Positions 47,413 through 60,300 of a stretch of 64,000 nt of DNA are shown piece after piece (positions within the stretch are counted from its first letter, which is position 1; each line of letters starts with the position of its first letter). The position numbers and the translations under genes were made by a program. Under the pieces are notes generated by a model. It was given only the letters and a program-made list of their open reading frames with translations. It ran no database searches and was not told the origin of the DNA. Source of the DNA: Phytoseiulus persimilis. Lineage: Eukaryota > Arthropoda > Arachnida > Mesostigmata > Phytoseiidae. Location: the NCBI GenBank assembly GCA_037576195.1, contig CM075103.1, forward strand, positions 4,278,001-4,342,000, read 5' to 3'.

Positions 47413-47974
47413 GGGTGAAAGTACCAGCTATGGGCCACTTACCAGTTTCGGGCCACCTACTAGTTATGGGCCAAATACTGACCCGTGATGGGCCATCGAC
47501 GCGTTTCAAAGTGCTGCTCCCACCAAAGGCGTTTCGCGGGGAGGGAGCGCCTCTCCCTCGTGACGAGGTGAATCGAGAAATGATCTAATGATTTCCTACC
47601 GCCCTTCTCCCCAAATCAGAGGAACGCACTCGATTTCTTGATGATTCATTAAGGGAATCCAGGCTGGAAACCTCACCAGCGGCAGATTAAAGGTAAGAGT
47701 GATGCAGAAACGAATCAGAGACACAGCTCGCGATTGTGTTGTCTCACAAATTATCCGAGCACTCACTTCCGGGACACTCTCGCCCCGTAATTTCCGAGGG
47801 GAAAAAGGCTTCATTTCGTTCCCGTTGACTCTGCAGTAAACAAGAGGCGGTCCCCTTGTGGAGAAGTTCACCGCCTTTGAGGCCCATAACTGGTCAGTAC
47901 TTGACTCATAACTAGTAAGTAAACTGGTGAGTGGCCCATAACTGGTAAGTGGCCCATAACTGATACTTTTACCC
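47413..47974. mobile_element. 562-bp MITE-like element with subterminal motif arrays
   Basis: The left end starts GGGTGAAAGTACCAG and the right end is its near-perfect reverse complement. Each arm (47413-47500 and 47880-47974) contains at least three copies of ATGGGCC spaced about 20 bp apart, in opposite orientation, typical of subterminal transposase-binding arrays. The interior holds a 66-bp exon-like segment but no transposase, so it is non-autonomous. Confidence 0.7.
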
Positions 47975-48124
47975 TACTTGTGCGTTAGGCCCCCTCTTCT
48001 GCAAGTGGTGCGAGAAACAGCCCAATGGCGCGTTCCGAGCCCGTCAACTGGCGGCCCAGAGTGAGAGGAGGTGGGAGAAAGGTAGACGAAGCTGTACTCC
48101 AAGAGGGGGCCTAACGCACAAGTA
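47975..48124. mobile_element. 150-bp MITE with 24-bp terminal inverted repeats
   Basis: TACTTGTGCGTTAGGCCCCC at the left and its exact reverse complement at the right, 24 bp each. It begins at the base where the preceding MITE ends, so one may have inserted into or beside the other. No coding capacity. Confidence 0.8.
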
Positions 48125-51045
48125 CCTGATTCTCGTTTTCAATTCAATACATGTGAGTCGACAGCGTCTCCCTGCGCCGCTCTTGAGTTTGCGTTATCAT
48201 TTATCGTATCAAAGCTGGATGGAATTTGAGAACCCCACTCAGAATGATGAGCTCCACAATCCAGCCGGTCGGGATCGTGTTCCTCAGCTGTGATGAAATC
48301 AAGCGCAGCCGGGTGTATTAAAACCAGGAACTCGCCGGCACGTGGAGCTTGAAATGATAGTGAAGCTACAGTGCGGTACACTACGCGCAACTCGATGCGG
48401 CTCTCGAAGATGCCGTTTTTCCTGCTTTGAGAATCCTCGGACGATTTGTAGAGGGTCGAGGGTTTGCCTTCAGCTTAGCTTCTTCCCACCCCTCGAACAT
48501 GCAGGAAGTTCTGCTCACGCCCCTGAAATCTCGTGATCTTCGATATGCAAACTGATACATCGACAAAAGCTGGGGATCGCCTCTCCCATACTTATTTATC
48601 CAAGGAAAATCTAGGCGTAACGACCTAGAATCATCAGGAGCAGAGGTTCCTAAGGTTTTGAAGTCCGGGAGCCCCTGAATCAGCCAATTGAGAACCATCC
48701 CGAATGGATTCTCGATATTTCCGTGATAACGTTTTTCGGCGCTCTTACACTCAGGAACCGTCCTCGTCCACACAACTCCCCCCCCCCCCCAACCAGTTAT
48801 ACCGGAATGCAAGAACGGAAATGCCCAATCGCTCATCCGCGTGGAGTTTGGATAGCGCATATCTTCGGCGGGTAAGGCGGTAGGAACACGGCCGGTGGGG
48901 GAATCAACGTGACGGAAGATTTGGACTCGGTTCTGATAGTAGGGGAAGAATATCGGGACTACCGTTGGAGTCGCGAGCTAGCGAACGTGCAGCGCTCAAC
49001 CGAGTTGCCGTCGTGGCGAGTGACGGGCTCCTCCGATGCGATTTATAGCCGTGAAAAGCGCTTGAACGAATGCCAAAATTTTCAGACCCTGTCGAAAGGT
49101 CACCTTCTAGGTGTTTGACCGCCCTCTCAGACGGAAGGTCAAAGGGCTGTCGGAGCGAGCGTCGTTTCAGCGACTGAGTGTGCTCTCAAGAGCTAACCTG
49201 TGGCCCGCCGAGTGATGATGAGGTTTCTGGCGTCGCAAGATGAGCGCATCCTGGGTGCTCCCGCAAGAAGAACGAACGAGGCGCACGGAGGATACGCCGC
49301 CGCTCCATCACGGATCGTGATCAACTGCACTCTGTAGAAAACGGCGCGCACATCCTCAAGAATTGAGGTTGCGTGCCTAATTACACTTCCTGCGTCTCGG
49401 CGTGGCTCGCCCTCGTCGACCGTATTTCCGAAGAGCCTTCCCTGATTGTTGCTCTCGACTACGTGATCCCGCAACAGATTCTTATTTGAGCTGCCGTCCT
49501 GTCCACTTTCTTCTTCTGGGAAGGATAAAATAGAGGCAACGGGACAGTTCATCTCGGCCGCGGAGGACTGACACACGAGAAATCATTAGGGTCAGGTGGT
49601 CCTCGGACTCGAGCGAGGCCAATCAAAAGCGAGAGCTTTTTCAGGACCAAATGGACCTCTGCAGATGGAACTCGCTCCCGATTCCAGTCAACAAGAGCTA
49701 CGAATCAGCTCGAGCCCGATACGACAACGAGCCTGAACCACAACGAGTTCTCCTCGGCGACAGCAGTAGTTCTCGAGAGGAGATTCTCATCATGGTCAGC
49801 GTCATTGTGGATGCGGGTCGGGTACGAGTAATTGCGAACGAACGAGGCGCAACAGACGGAAGCAGCAGCTCCGCTCTCCTTCGAGGATACTGGAACCCGC
49901 TCAGATGGGATCCTTCTCCGTCGTTCGCAGACGAAATACCTTGCTACAGGGGAGCCGAGAACGTTGCAGAAAATTGACAAACAGAGACTCTCCGGACAAT
50001 ACGATGCCCCTCATTCTTGAGAATTTTCTCCGAGCTCGTTTCCCACAGCCAATGTCGCATCCCGCGTGCGCTAGGCACTCGCGACCGTTGATCAATTTCA
50101 GGCTCCCACGCAAGAGGAGAATTCGCAGATGGTGTGCGATAGCCATCTTTTAGGGCTGTGCCTCCTGACCTTGCCGAAGAAACCGGGACGTGGCGTGGAT
50201 CAGAGTTTTTTCGGAGTTACAACGCGGGCGAACCGAGCGGCGCCTATATTGCGTTCGATCTCGATTATCGGGTTGATTCAAACTCGACTGTCCGAATCAA
50301 TTTTCGATTGAACCAACAAGTACTTATTCTGTTCCGATGAATCGAGTGGACCTCCCGGATCATGCTTTTCTGCAAGATTTTTGAGAACAGCGACAAACAA
50401 AAATTGGTCTCCGTGCCCCCGTTAATACGGCGAGATTCTGCCGAAGAGTTTGAAAAGCTGAGAAATCGGGGCAGACCACTCCGGAAACTCAATTTCCGCC
50501 ATTGATATCCGTAGCTCAGCCGAATCTGAACCGATTTTTTTTTTTCCCTCAGAAAGCTCAAAACGAGAGGCACCGTTTGCTTTTTCATTCAACCCGGAGC
50601 TTTATCGCCCTTTGTGGACAAGATTGACGATTTTCGGCGACAGGGTTTTTTGATGTGGAGAAGAAGATGGCAGTTGCTACATCACGGATGCACATTGCCC
50701 GATCAGCTGATGAAACCCGTCAGGTGAGAGGGAGAGTCAGGTGTCCAGTCTCTCTCGTTATCCCATTTCACAATGCCGAACATGTGCCAAACCCGACGAA
50801 ACATTTTTCGAAGAAGGAGCAGAGTCAACGAGTTCCCAACTCAAGTGTCGGAACAAACACGATGTCACGGGATGGACTCGTACATTTGCGGTTCCCATCG
50901 TTCCAGAAGCATGCCTGATCCCCAATGTGTAATGGGGCACGGGAAATATTTGGAAGCGGTGCCACTACCTTCTTCCCGATCAGGAAACCCGCCGGCGATG
51001 GCCAGGAGAATCCTCGGTGGAAACTGGGGTAAAGGAATGTATTCT
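48125..51045. other. unassigned region with fragmentary open frames
   Basis: Minus-strand frames at 48139-48390 (GEFLVLIHPAALDFITAEEH) and 48381-48860 (NPFGMVLNWLIQGLPDFKTL), separated by a frame change, and another at 49193-49576, read like protein. A C10 run at 48779 interrupts them. They could be one damaged gene; I recognise no family. Confidence 0.3.
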
Positions 51046-51915
51046 TCATTCGAAATTCACTCCTCGACGACGGCGGATATTCCTGGGCGCGCAAGAAAAG
51101 CGTAAACATAGAACAGAACTCATGACTAAAGATGCATCATACAAGAATCGAAGTTGTGCGTTCCGAACAATGCATTTGTAGGGTTTCAGTGAAACAATCG
51201 GAACTTGCACTCGATAGGCGAATCGGAGCGGGAGTATATAATCCCTGTAGTATCCCTGGCGACAGCTTGCACCAGAACATCCCGGAACGCACGTTCTCAA
51301 ATAGTCACGAACGACCATCAGAGCATCCTTCGTCATGGGTGATCGCAAACTCGGAGATATTGGGCCTGACGTTTCTTGCCCCCCCCCCCCCCCCTTCTCC
51401 AACGGTCTCCGAAAACTTATCGAAAACTGCCCCAGACGATCCTGTACCACCTTAGGGAACACTGCCTCGGAAAGTATCTCTTCCAATGCGAGCAAGCGAA
51501 GAAGCGTCCTGGTCTGATCGTCGTGCGCACGTACATCGGACGGATTCTCAAATAGTGGAACTGGGTACGGTTCCCCACCCGCGTCGCCGTCTGGCTGCTC
51601 CTGCTGGCGACGTTTATGGCACTCGAAAGACAGGCCCAAAGAAAAAAAAGGAAAGCAGGCCACAGGCCGACTTGGATGATGGTCTGCTGGATAATTATGA
51701 ATGCAATGGACGGACAAACGGTCGCGCTCCGTCGTCATCGAATGATGGGATGGATGGGCCTTCGATGGATTGCCCACGAGGACATTGAGGCGCCGGCCGA
51801 GCAGCAAAGTAGCAGCGGTAGCGTCAGAGCTCCACCGAAGTTTCAGATGGAAAGGAAGAGTGCCGGACAGTGGAAGCAAACGAGGCACAGCAGAGGCGAG
51901 AGGAAACACTCTCAA
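51046..51915 (-). CDS. 289-codon open frame, longest in the window
   Basis: A chance ORF this long is unlikely in 64 kb of this composition. A patch such as LALEEILSEAVFPKVVQDRL looks like folded protein, followed by a poly-Gly run from a C14 tract (about 51381-51394) that interrupts it. The N-terminal third is low complexity (His/Ser/Arg), and no domain is recognised. It may be one exon plus flanking open sequence. Confidence 0.3.
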   Translation of the reverse strand: MRVFPLASAVPRLLPLSGTLPFHLKLRWSSDATAATLLLGRRLNVLVGNPSKAHPSHHSMTTERDRLSVHCIHNYPADHHPSRPVACFPFFSLGLSFECHKRRQQEQPDGDAGGEPYPVPLFENPSDVRAHDDQTRTLLRLLALEEILSEAVFPKVVQDRLGQFSISFRRPLEKGGGGGQETSGPISPSLRSPMTKDALMVVRDYLRTCVPGCSGASCRQGYYRDYILPLRFAYRVQVPIVSLKPYKCIVRNAQLRFLYDASLVMSSVLCLRFSCAPRNIRRRRGVNFE

Positions 51916-53149
51916 ACGATACCCTCCGTTTTTTTCGGCGGTCGTTTGATTTCCTCAGACGTTGAACACTGCTGTCGTCTCCGGATGGCAACGTGGAGAA
52001 TACACTGCGATTGACCAGTCGTCGATGCCGGGGATCATTGCGACGCATGCGCTATCGAATCGACGGACGAGTCCACCGGCAAGGCGGCTAGACACCAGTA
52101 ATAGCAAAATGACACCGGGTCGAAGCAAACCCGCCGGCGTGGAGCTGTGAAAGGAACAGCTTGGGGAGCAACAGCTCTTGACGTCCTCGCGGGCCGCTTC
52201 GCACTCGTTGCTTACTTCTCCGACTCACGGCCCACTGATTCAGGCGGAGAACTCCAAGAATAAATAACACTAGCTGGTGAACAGGCGGGCTAGAGGAGAT
52301 AACACCGTTAGCTGGAAGTCTTTCTTCTGCCTCGCTCAATATAGCTCACACGCCGGAGCCATCTCACAACCCCGGGTCCCATGTACATGAACTTGTTGTT
52401 GTATCGGAGCATGACCCGCTGCGTTGGCTGTTCGAGTTCGGAGCGACGTCTGAGAGGAGTTTTCCTCCGAGCCACTGACGACGCGCACAAGGGCGACGAA
52501 ACTGTTCCGAATCCAGATCCGGGATCAATGCAGCTATCGATCATTCGAATGCGGCGATTTGGCCGCGTTAAACAACTCCGAATTCCCTCGAAGTCGAGCG
52601 ATACTCAATACTGAGGACAGGCGAAAAAATGCGCGTTCGCTATTTGTGCTGAGCCGCGCCATGCCATGAGAAATCGTCGATACTTGGGGCATGACAGTCG
52701 TCCAAGTTGGTAAATTTCTCTCCCGCCGCGGAGACCCTACTCCAGTAGCGCCGTATTCGAGGAGGTGGCTGTTGTTCGTTCGAAGAGGTGGGTCAGTGAG
52801 AAAAATGAACGCGAAGAGTCCGGACCGGGGAACGGGAAAAACGAAATTTATGGCTCCTTGCAGAGCAACAACGCGTACTGAAGTCAGTTGTCTCAGACCA
52901 ACCACGCGGAAATGTCCGAAAACCAGCAGTGATAACGGGGAAAGTTCGCTGCAAGGCTGCGTTGTTGTTGTGCATCGGATGACCGAATACTCGCCCACAG
53001 CCCGTTTCCTAAACCGTGAGATGTCGTTCTCTATTCCTTCCTTCAAGGCAGTGCTTGCGTCAGCGCTCGCGCTGTTCCGGGGTTTTCTCGAAGGACGATT
53101 CACGAACTTGAATCATCTTCCGACCTACGAGCAAATCGGAGCCGGGAGA

Positions 53150-53424
53150 GAAACAGCGTGATCGAAGTTCCCGACAAGGAGCCATTGAAGAGTTGCGTTT
53201 CTGAATCTGCGAGGAAGAATGACTGGAAACGGAGGCCAACAGGAGTTTTCCCATGGAAATTCCGCTGTTCGGAGATGTTGGCGATCGCCGACGAGTGACT
53301 CAAACTCCGTGGAAGGAGGCGATGCAAAGTCTGAGAACTTGTCTACGCCCGCAGCCATTTCCGATTGGATTTTCGCGTTATCATAGGCGGAGCGCATTGA
53401 AGGAGATTGCGCGCACTGCGTCAA
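53150..53424 (-). CDS. possible exon region, unknown
   Basis: Open frame with protein-like stretches (KIQSEMAAGVDKFSDFASPP and TQLFNGSLSGTSITLFLSRL in a neighbouring frame) and a TTCTTCCTCGCAG acceptor near 53204. It lies downstream of the exon at 54020-54089 on the same strand and could belong to it. Confidence 0.2.
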
Positions 53425-54019
53425 CGAATGCGCGCATTCAATCGCGCCGGCTCCCCATTCACATGATCCACTTCCACGTCAATGACTCAGTACGTTCCGG
53501 ACATCACTCCCACATGCACCGAAGGCGGCAGGAAATTCGCTACTTTCCTCCACCGTTTCGCGCATTTTGTTATGCTACGGTGCGATGGAACTCGGTATAC
53601 TTCTACGGCGTGCTGTGGAGAATGACGTCGCTGGAGCTGATGACATTAGGGATCGATTAGTCACAAGGACGTTACCGGCAAAATGTCGCACTGGGTTCGA
53701 ACCGCGGCTCTTTCAGTCGGCCCGAGCCGGAGGAGCATCACCCGCACGGGTCACCACCGATCTGTTCTCGAGCGAACGAGTGAATGGATCCGACGCATTG
53801 AATGAGCAGAGATTCTTCACAAGGATACAGAAGCTCCATTCTAATCCCTTCGATCGATAACTATCTTTTGCGAGCGTGTGCGCGCGTTTGGGAATGCCGA
53901 GGCGCCGAATCGAGAACAACGAGCTCGAGGAAAAATCCATAGTGGTATGTGGTCGGAGGATCCAAGGAAAGGAAGACAAAGCTCCTTTCTCCTGACTGCC
54001 TCGGAATAATGATACTCAC

Positions 54020-54089
54020 CTTGTTCGTGGGTGAACAACGCTTCCTTGGCTTCTGAAATAGTTGCCAGGTGCTCGCGTCCGTCCAGTAC
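54020..54089 (-). CDS. well-bounded internal exon of an unidentified gene
   Basis: A 70-bp segment flanked by a strong acceptor (T-rich tract, GTTCCCAG) and consensus donor (G|GTGAGT). The most protein-like frame reads VLDGREHLATISEAKEALF and THEQ, a charged helix; all three frames are open, so the frame is not certain. The rest of the gene was not found; by strand its next exons lie below 54 kb. Confidence 0.45.
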
Positions 54090-55185
54090 CTGGGAACGAA
54101 AAAAATATCACTTAGTAGACTGTGGTCGCTTCCCACGCCTTTGCCCCCGATCGCAAAAACTCGCAACTCCCCAAGGCCTCGGGCCACAATACACGAAACG
54201 CTGTCGCAACGATGGATGACTTGCAGGCTGCGACCGACAACCGCGTCTCGGGCAGCCGGGTGCGTCGGGCCACCGGGCTCCCTCATTTCTCCCCCCGACC
54301 CAAACCCGAAACCTACCCAAGGTGGAGCCGGGAGCGAGTGTTGCGAAAGGCGCCCTCCAAGGGAGCAACAAATGAGACTGTTCAAGGATCGCGCACGACG
54401 GACGACACTCAGCTGAGTCAGCTTTGGCACAGCTGACCTGACGCCCGCCGGCCTATCTCAGAGGACTCGATGAGGTCACTCTCCTTCGATACGCCCCAAT
54501 GGGCGCTCGTCGCTCTGGACCTTTGGCTGCGTGTTCGTGATTCGAATGAAAGCAAAGCTGACAACTCTACTCTCAGCCTCAGAGCCGATCATCCCGAGCG
54601 CTGAGCTGTCCCCCAGCTCGTATGCTTCAATTCTCTTTGCCGGAGCGCTCCAGTCGTCAGTCAGACTCAATCAGTCCTTCTCGAGCCCGCGAAGGTTGGA
54701 CAGTGGGGTCTCGCAGATCCTCGGACGAACTGCTCCGTTCCGAGCTGACTGGCGAGCGATGCGCTCGTCGCCGGGCGTCGAGCACAGAGTGCGATGCAAC
54801 GAAAAACAGGTGATCTCGAGGGGAGAATACGAGCCCCCATGCGAGAAACGAGGCAGGTCGAGACCGGCTGACGCCTTCATCACGTAATGACGCGACTTCT
54901 GGCGGGGTCTCCGAGCCGCTCGCCTCCATCCACAATCCGCTGTGTGCTCCTCTCCTTTCTCCCTTCGTTTCCTCCCGCTTGCTCCCCTTTTTCACGCCCC
55001 CCCTCCCCTACCGGCCCGGGCACCGCTTCTGCAGTAGGCCAGCCCAGTCCTCCCCCCAACACGGGCTGCGCGCCCGATCTTGTGTCTCCTATCGGTCGGT
55101 GACAATGTCTCCATTGAGAGGAAGTGAACATGGCACGATCGAAAGAAGTCGAGAGATGGAATCTGGCGTCAGAAGGAGCCAAGAG

Positions 55186-55265
55186 TCAAAGAGAGAGATT
55201 GAGAGAGAGAGAGAGAGAGTGGGTGAGTGAGAGAGAGAGAGTGAGTGAGTGTGAGAGAGAGAGAG
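55186..55265. repeat. compound AG/GTGA microsatellite
   Basis: Interrupted GA runs with GTGA units over 80 bp, following a CT-rich tract (54890-55080). Confidence 0.85.
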
Positions 55266-56282
55266 GACAGCGTCAACGCGCCTCGGCGGCCGGGAGTGGG
55301 AGTTTGGGGAGGCGTGAGTAGAGTCGAAGCACAGATGACGAAGTCGCTCCACCGCGATAAGCTGACAGCCGGCCACGACTACAGCCAGAGTTGGCCGAAC
55401 AAAGCGGTGTCGACGGCAGCGTCGGCATCGATGCTCATATGAGGTTTTTCCCCCAGCCCGGCCTTTCGCCAAATTATCCAGCGGCTCCTCTGAGTTGCTG
55501 CTCTGTACGCTCCCACCTGTGTTGATAGCGGCCGGCGCGTCTGCGCGTACGTTGACGTTGGAGTTTCCTCCCGCGCGGAAACACGCGATCCCATGAAGCT
55601 ACCGTGAACTGAACAAGAAAATAATACTGCTGAACTCTTTGACGTCAATGATCCCGCTCATCTAAAATTCCTCTGCTTCAATGATTGTGAAGTGGTCCGA
55701 CGTGCACCTCAGAGTATCGAGACTGCGCAGCAGCCGTGAGTTGTTCGACTTGGCGCCGTAGCTCTATGAGTTCAGACCAACAATTGTGATCATGACTGAC
55801 TGAATGAATGCGAAAAAGATTGAACTACTGGCGATAATCACAACAGCCAGTCACTGTGCAGAACGAGGGCCGAGGGACTCTGGCACCACCCAACCTAACT
55901 GCTCGCTAAAACAACGCAACGATCGCAACAAGACGCACAGCTAATTGAACTAAAATAATTATTTGCTGTCAGGATTGTTGGCGAGCAAACTCCGGTGGCA
56001 TCGAAGGGTACTTCCCCCACTGACATCTACAAGTGCAGGCTAACGGACACCCCGGTCTTGCCTTCCATCTCTTCTTCCGACCCTCCTTGGGGACGATTTC
56101 GGATCAGGAGAGTAAGCGATAGACTACCGAAATCGAACCAAAAGCATTCCGCAAGGCATATCAGCCATTCGGCTGTGCGGATCTGCACGTGGCGTGCTGT
56201 CTCCTCGGATGGGAACGAGCCCAGCGGGTGAGGAACTACCCGTTTTCCATGAGCTCTCTGCTCGGAGGAAACTCCTGTTTCA

Positions 56283-56804
56283 TCAGGTCGAACGTATAAG
56301 TACCTCGCCTAACGGGCGGGCGAACTTCTCGGGCTTGCCCGAGTCGGTAGGGGGTCTTTGAACGAAGTCGTCTGAATCACTGTGGACGAATCGCTCCGCT
56401 ACCACATGAAGAGTACGTCGAGTTGGTATTCGGCTCCATGCCATGATTGGACCCTGGAGCAGAGTACAGATTGCTCCATCGGACGAGTTCCCTCGATCTT
56501 GAGATCGACCCGAGCCGACGCGACGCTGAATCGCCGATAATTTGAACTCAGACACACTTCGGTTAATCGGACCTAATCTCTGGTCAATCGCATGTTTTCG
56601 GATCACGATCTCGGAATCCATTTCCGAGGAAACAACCTTCTTCACAACCAAATTTTGCGGAGTTAGGTTGAACTCTCGGAGTGTGCTCCCCGGCTGGTGG
56701 AAATGCCACAAAACGCTCCGGTGTGTGTTCAGCCTTGGCGAAGCTGGCTTTTCGGGAAGTTGAGCATTCGATATGTAGGCATCAGAGACCGCATTAGTTA
56801 ACAT
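56283..56804 (-). CDS. 173-codon open frame, unknown
   Basis: Mixed composition without low-complexity runs (for example KKVVSSEMDSEIVIRKHAID). It starts with an ATG and ends at a natural stop, but ORFs of this length are expected by chance here and no family is recognised. Confidence 0.22.
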   Translation of the reverse strand: MLTNAVSDAYISNAQLPEKPASPRLNTHRSVLWHFHQPGSTLREFNLTPQNLVVKKVVSSEMDSEIVIRKHAIDQRLGPINRSVSEFKLSAIQRRVGSGRSQDRGNSSDGAICTLLQGPIMAWSRIPTRRTLHVVAERFVHSDSDDFVQRPPTDSGKPEKFARPLGEVLIRST

Positions 56805-57313
56805 GGAGAACCATCAACATAACAATCATCGTGGGGTTGGTATTCCTTGAGGGGAATATTCTTCCTGTTCCGACAGAGCATTCCAGGAGCATACAGCAAC
56901 CATTTCGCGGTGGAGTTTCCCTCCGAATCACGGTTACGATAAGTCCTCCGCCTTCGGGACTTCGAGGAATTCTCCTCGAGCTCCAGGCACGACATCGACG
57001 GGAAAGGATGTCCTACAGATTCGAGTCAGCTCAGATGTTGAAATCGTCGAAAATTGATGCGAGGGGCACGGAAATACTCCATGAGAGCGCAACCGGGGTG
57101 TTCTGGGACGTTTGGGAAGCTGAGATACAGGACAGCCATCAAGACAGAGATATTCAGGGCTACTTCGCTGAGCCAGAGGGGTGGACAGAGAGAAAATCTT
57201 ATCACAATATAGCTACCGCGAATGGTTGCAGTGGCTGGTGCCTTGTCGTTGTCTGCACTGTCGTCGCTGATGCCGCTCGTGGTGGTGGCGGTGCGGGAGT
57301 ATTACTCGTATGA

Positions 57314-60300
57314 TTAATGTGCAAGTGTCCATTCATCTCCGCTCACAACGCTGGCGGGCAACCTCCTCCTTTTCAGACCCCTCGGCGAGGGAGCGCATCC
57401 TACACGGCTCACCTCCTATTTTCTCCACTTTCATCATGGCAGAATGCCGAGAATCTCGATGTACATGAAATCTTTCCCGCCCGATCTCGACTCCCTGTTG
57501 GGACCGTTTGAGCTTTGGCCCAACCCGCTCATGGTGTGGTGGCTCACAATCAGCTCCGCTGATCACGTGTTGAATTTCGTTCCCGGAGAGAAATTCGATG
57601 GATTTCATCGACGCCGCAACGTCAAGAGTTGGATTCGCTCACTTAATAATCCTACGGGTTCCTGAGTGGTCAGTAAGGCGCTTCTCGATCCGACGGAGAA
57701 AATCAGAGTTCATCTGGTCAAATCCCAGTGAGCCCAGTCGCTGTTTGAGTTGCTCTGTTTGATCGGAAATCAAATTAGCCACACGGGCGGAACTCGATTC
57801 CGTCTGCTTCCCCTTCGATGGAGGGTTCGTCCGCGCTCGGAGTGGAGATCGTCGCCCTGGCATGAATGTCATTCGTTCTTTTCCTTCACTCGCGATTGGG
57901 CACTTTTGCCTCCGCTTCGAGAACTCGTCATCGCTCGGAAGTTTCGCTGTCGTTTCGTTCCGTCGCGGCGTTCATAACTGTTGTCATTGTGGCGGTTGTC
58001 GTTGGTGATGACGGAGTTAGTGCCGGCGGTTTCGGAAAAGAGTTGCTGACACCGTTCGCGCGTGCTGCGGATAATGGCAGCCTCGCGTGAAGGAGATGCG
58101 GCCGAGGAACGCGTATCCTCGCCGGTTCGTTCCATTGCCATTCGAATTCACACTCACACAAACAAACACGGTCGCAGGCTTCTGCATCGCTGCTCGACCC
58201 CTCGCCGGCTCAACTCTTCGTTCAGTCTTCCGGCTTCTTAGTCACCCAGTCAGTTGGCCCGTCGGTGGGCTTGTATTCCTTCCGTCTGTCTGTTGGTAGC
58301 TGCAAGTCACCCGGCGGCTTGCTCGGATAGACGGACTGCAAATTGAGTTTCTGTACGGCCAGCGGTGCTCGTTCGCTCGTTCATTCGTTTCCAGTCTTCC
58401 CGCCAACCACCAAGACAACTAGCGAGCCAGCCAGTGTGACCTCTTCTACCTCCTCTATTTTCCCGATTCCCCTTGTTCCGCCTTTATCTTCTCGGTTTCT
58501 CCGGCATTTTCCTCCTCCCTCTCCCTCAGCAATGGCGGTCGGTGGAAAATCCTATTCGCTCCTGCTCCAGTGGGCGGCAGCCAGTCAGCCGGCAGCTCGC
58601 ACGGCACGCATTGGATGGCAGACAGAGGATAGAGGCAGTTCTCTACGGAGGAGAGAAAATAAGCTCTCGAAAGCTTTGTTCCGGGCCCTCCTACCTGAGC
58701 TTGGCGTCTCCCTCTCATTCTCTATAGCTGTCGCCCCTTGATTTTGTTCATTCTCTCCGCCGGGACGAGCTTTTGCGTCCCCAGCATTGTCACCTTTCGT
58801 ATGACCGATGATCTCTATAGCCTTTGCGGGAGCAATCACGGGTTTTCCCTAAAATGCTCATATTTCATGGCGGAACGCAACCCGCCACTTGGAGGAAGCT
58901 TTTTCACTTGTTGATAGTTTTGGAAAGGACAACCATAACGAACGGCTTGCGAGCTCGTTGTCTCCAGTCCGTAGTCAGGGCGCCACCCTCAGGTAGAGTC
59001 CCAGATCCGAACACCTGCTGTTCGGTTCGCGGTAGAACACCGCCGTTAATTTCAACTTTAGTCGCCAAACGCGTCAACACTTAGCGCTGAGGATTAGCGC
59101 GTAAACTAGAGCATGCTCAAAAGCTATCGAAAAACTCTGACGACGAGCGACGAGTGCCTATGCTATAGCTTCTTCGACCTCAACGAGATCTCGTCTCCGG
59201 CCCTGATGTGGTCTCTGAAACTATCGGAGAGCTATCCTCTCTTCTTTGTTGGAAAGAAACTCCTGTGATTTATTCAGCCGGCGGGAGAAATGACCCAGAA
59301 ATGAATTCGACGCCGATCTCCGAGCGGTTGCGAGCCTCACCAGGATTGGAGAGTGCAATTCGAATGGGTATTTCGCATGGAACATTCACATTCACCGGAG
59401 CGTCACTTCATCGGGCCTTCACCGAAACTGCGGAGCGAGCTCAACGTGGCCTAGGCTCCTAGCAGCGACCTAATTGAGAGGTTCAGGCTGAAGAAACTGA
59501 ATGAATTCGCGGGAAATCGCGATAGATTCAGAGGGATGCAATCGTTCAAGTGGGCTCTCACGTTCAATGGATTGACTGAGCCTCTCGTGGAGTGCTTCCT
59601 GGATTTACTCAGTGTCAATGCAGGGCTCTGGTGACGTTGACAGTCAGTGGCATGAGCCGTCTCAGAAGTTCGTTAAACTAATCACTTCCTGTGCCGAAGG
59701 TTCGAGCTTCAGGCAGCTCTAATCAATGTCGTTGTCGAGCAAGCATCCTTGTGAAAAAACCTGGAGAGCGTGTACCGTAGCTCTCGTGCTCCGTCGAAGT
59801 GGATTTTTCGCCACCTCGTCTGGTTTTGTCGTTGCCGGTCTTCGCCGTTCCTCCGGACGTCGAACAGAATGCCAGACATTCCTCCGCTTGTTGCGCCGTA
59901 GTAGTCGCCCGCTGATCTAGAGTAACAAATACATCGCTCGAGCTCAAGCACGGACGCAAGTTCCGCACCAGCAACAACCGTAGCAACGAAAACGGGAGCT
60001 GGTGCGACGCTCGGTTCAGACGAACGAAGCTGACGACCTTAGAATCAACTGCGAAATCTCGGGAATAGAACAGGAAGACATGGATTTCTTTGCAGCTCCT
60101 CCCGTTGATTTATGCTCCGAAATTCCACGCCGCCCGCCCGGGGACACACGAGATTGAATGGGTCTCCCTGCCTGACGCAAGACGAGAAAACGACTGGCAG
60201 GGATGAGAGTTTGCGTACAACGAAATTCGACACCAACCAAACAAACTCAGTGTGTTTGTCGGCATTCAGCCACATTTGCCTGCAATCGGCTTCCGCTTCG

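Noticed and set aside
47766-47846. 66-bp exon (NGNEMKPFSPRKLRGESVPE) with TGCAG acceptor and GTGAGT donor
   Set aside because: It lies wholly inside the 562-bp MITE-like element, whose internal sequence explains it; no partner exon.
53660-53760. tRNA gene suggested by GGGTTCGAACC
   Set aside because: The flanking bases do not form a T-stem, acceptor stem or anticodon arm. Other TTCGA sites (near 23336, 27521, 28401) also fail.
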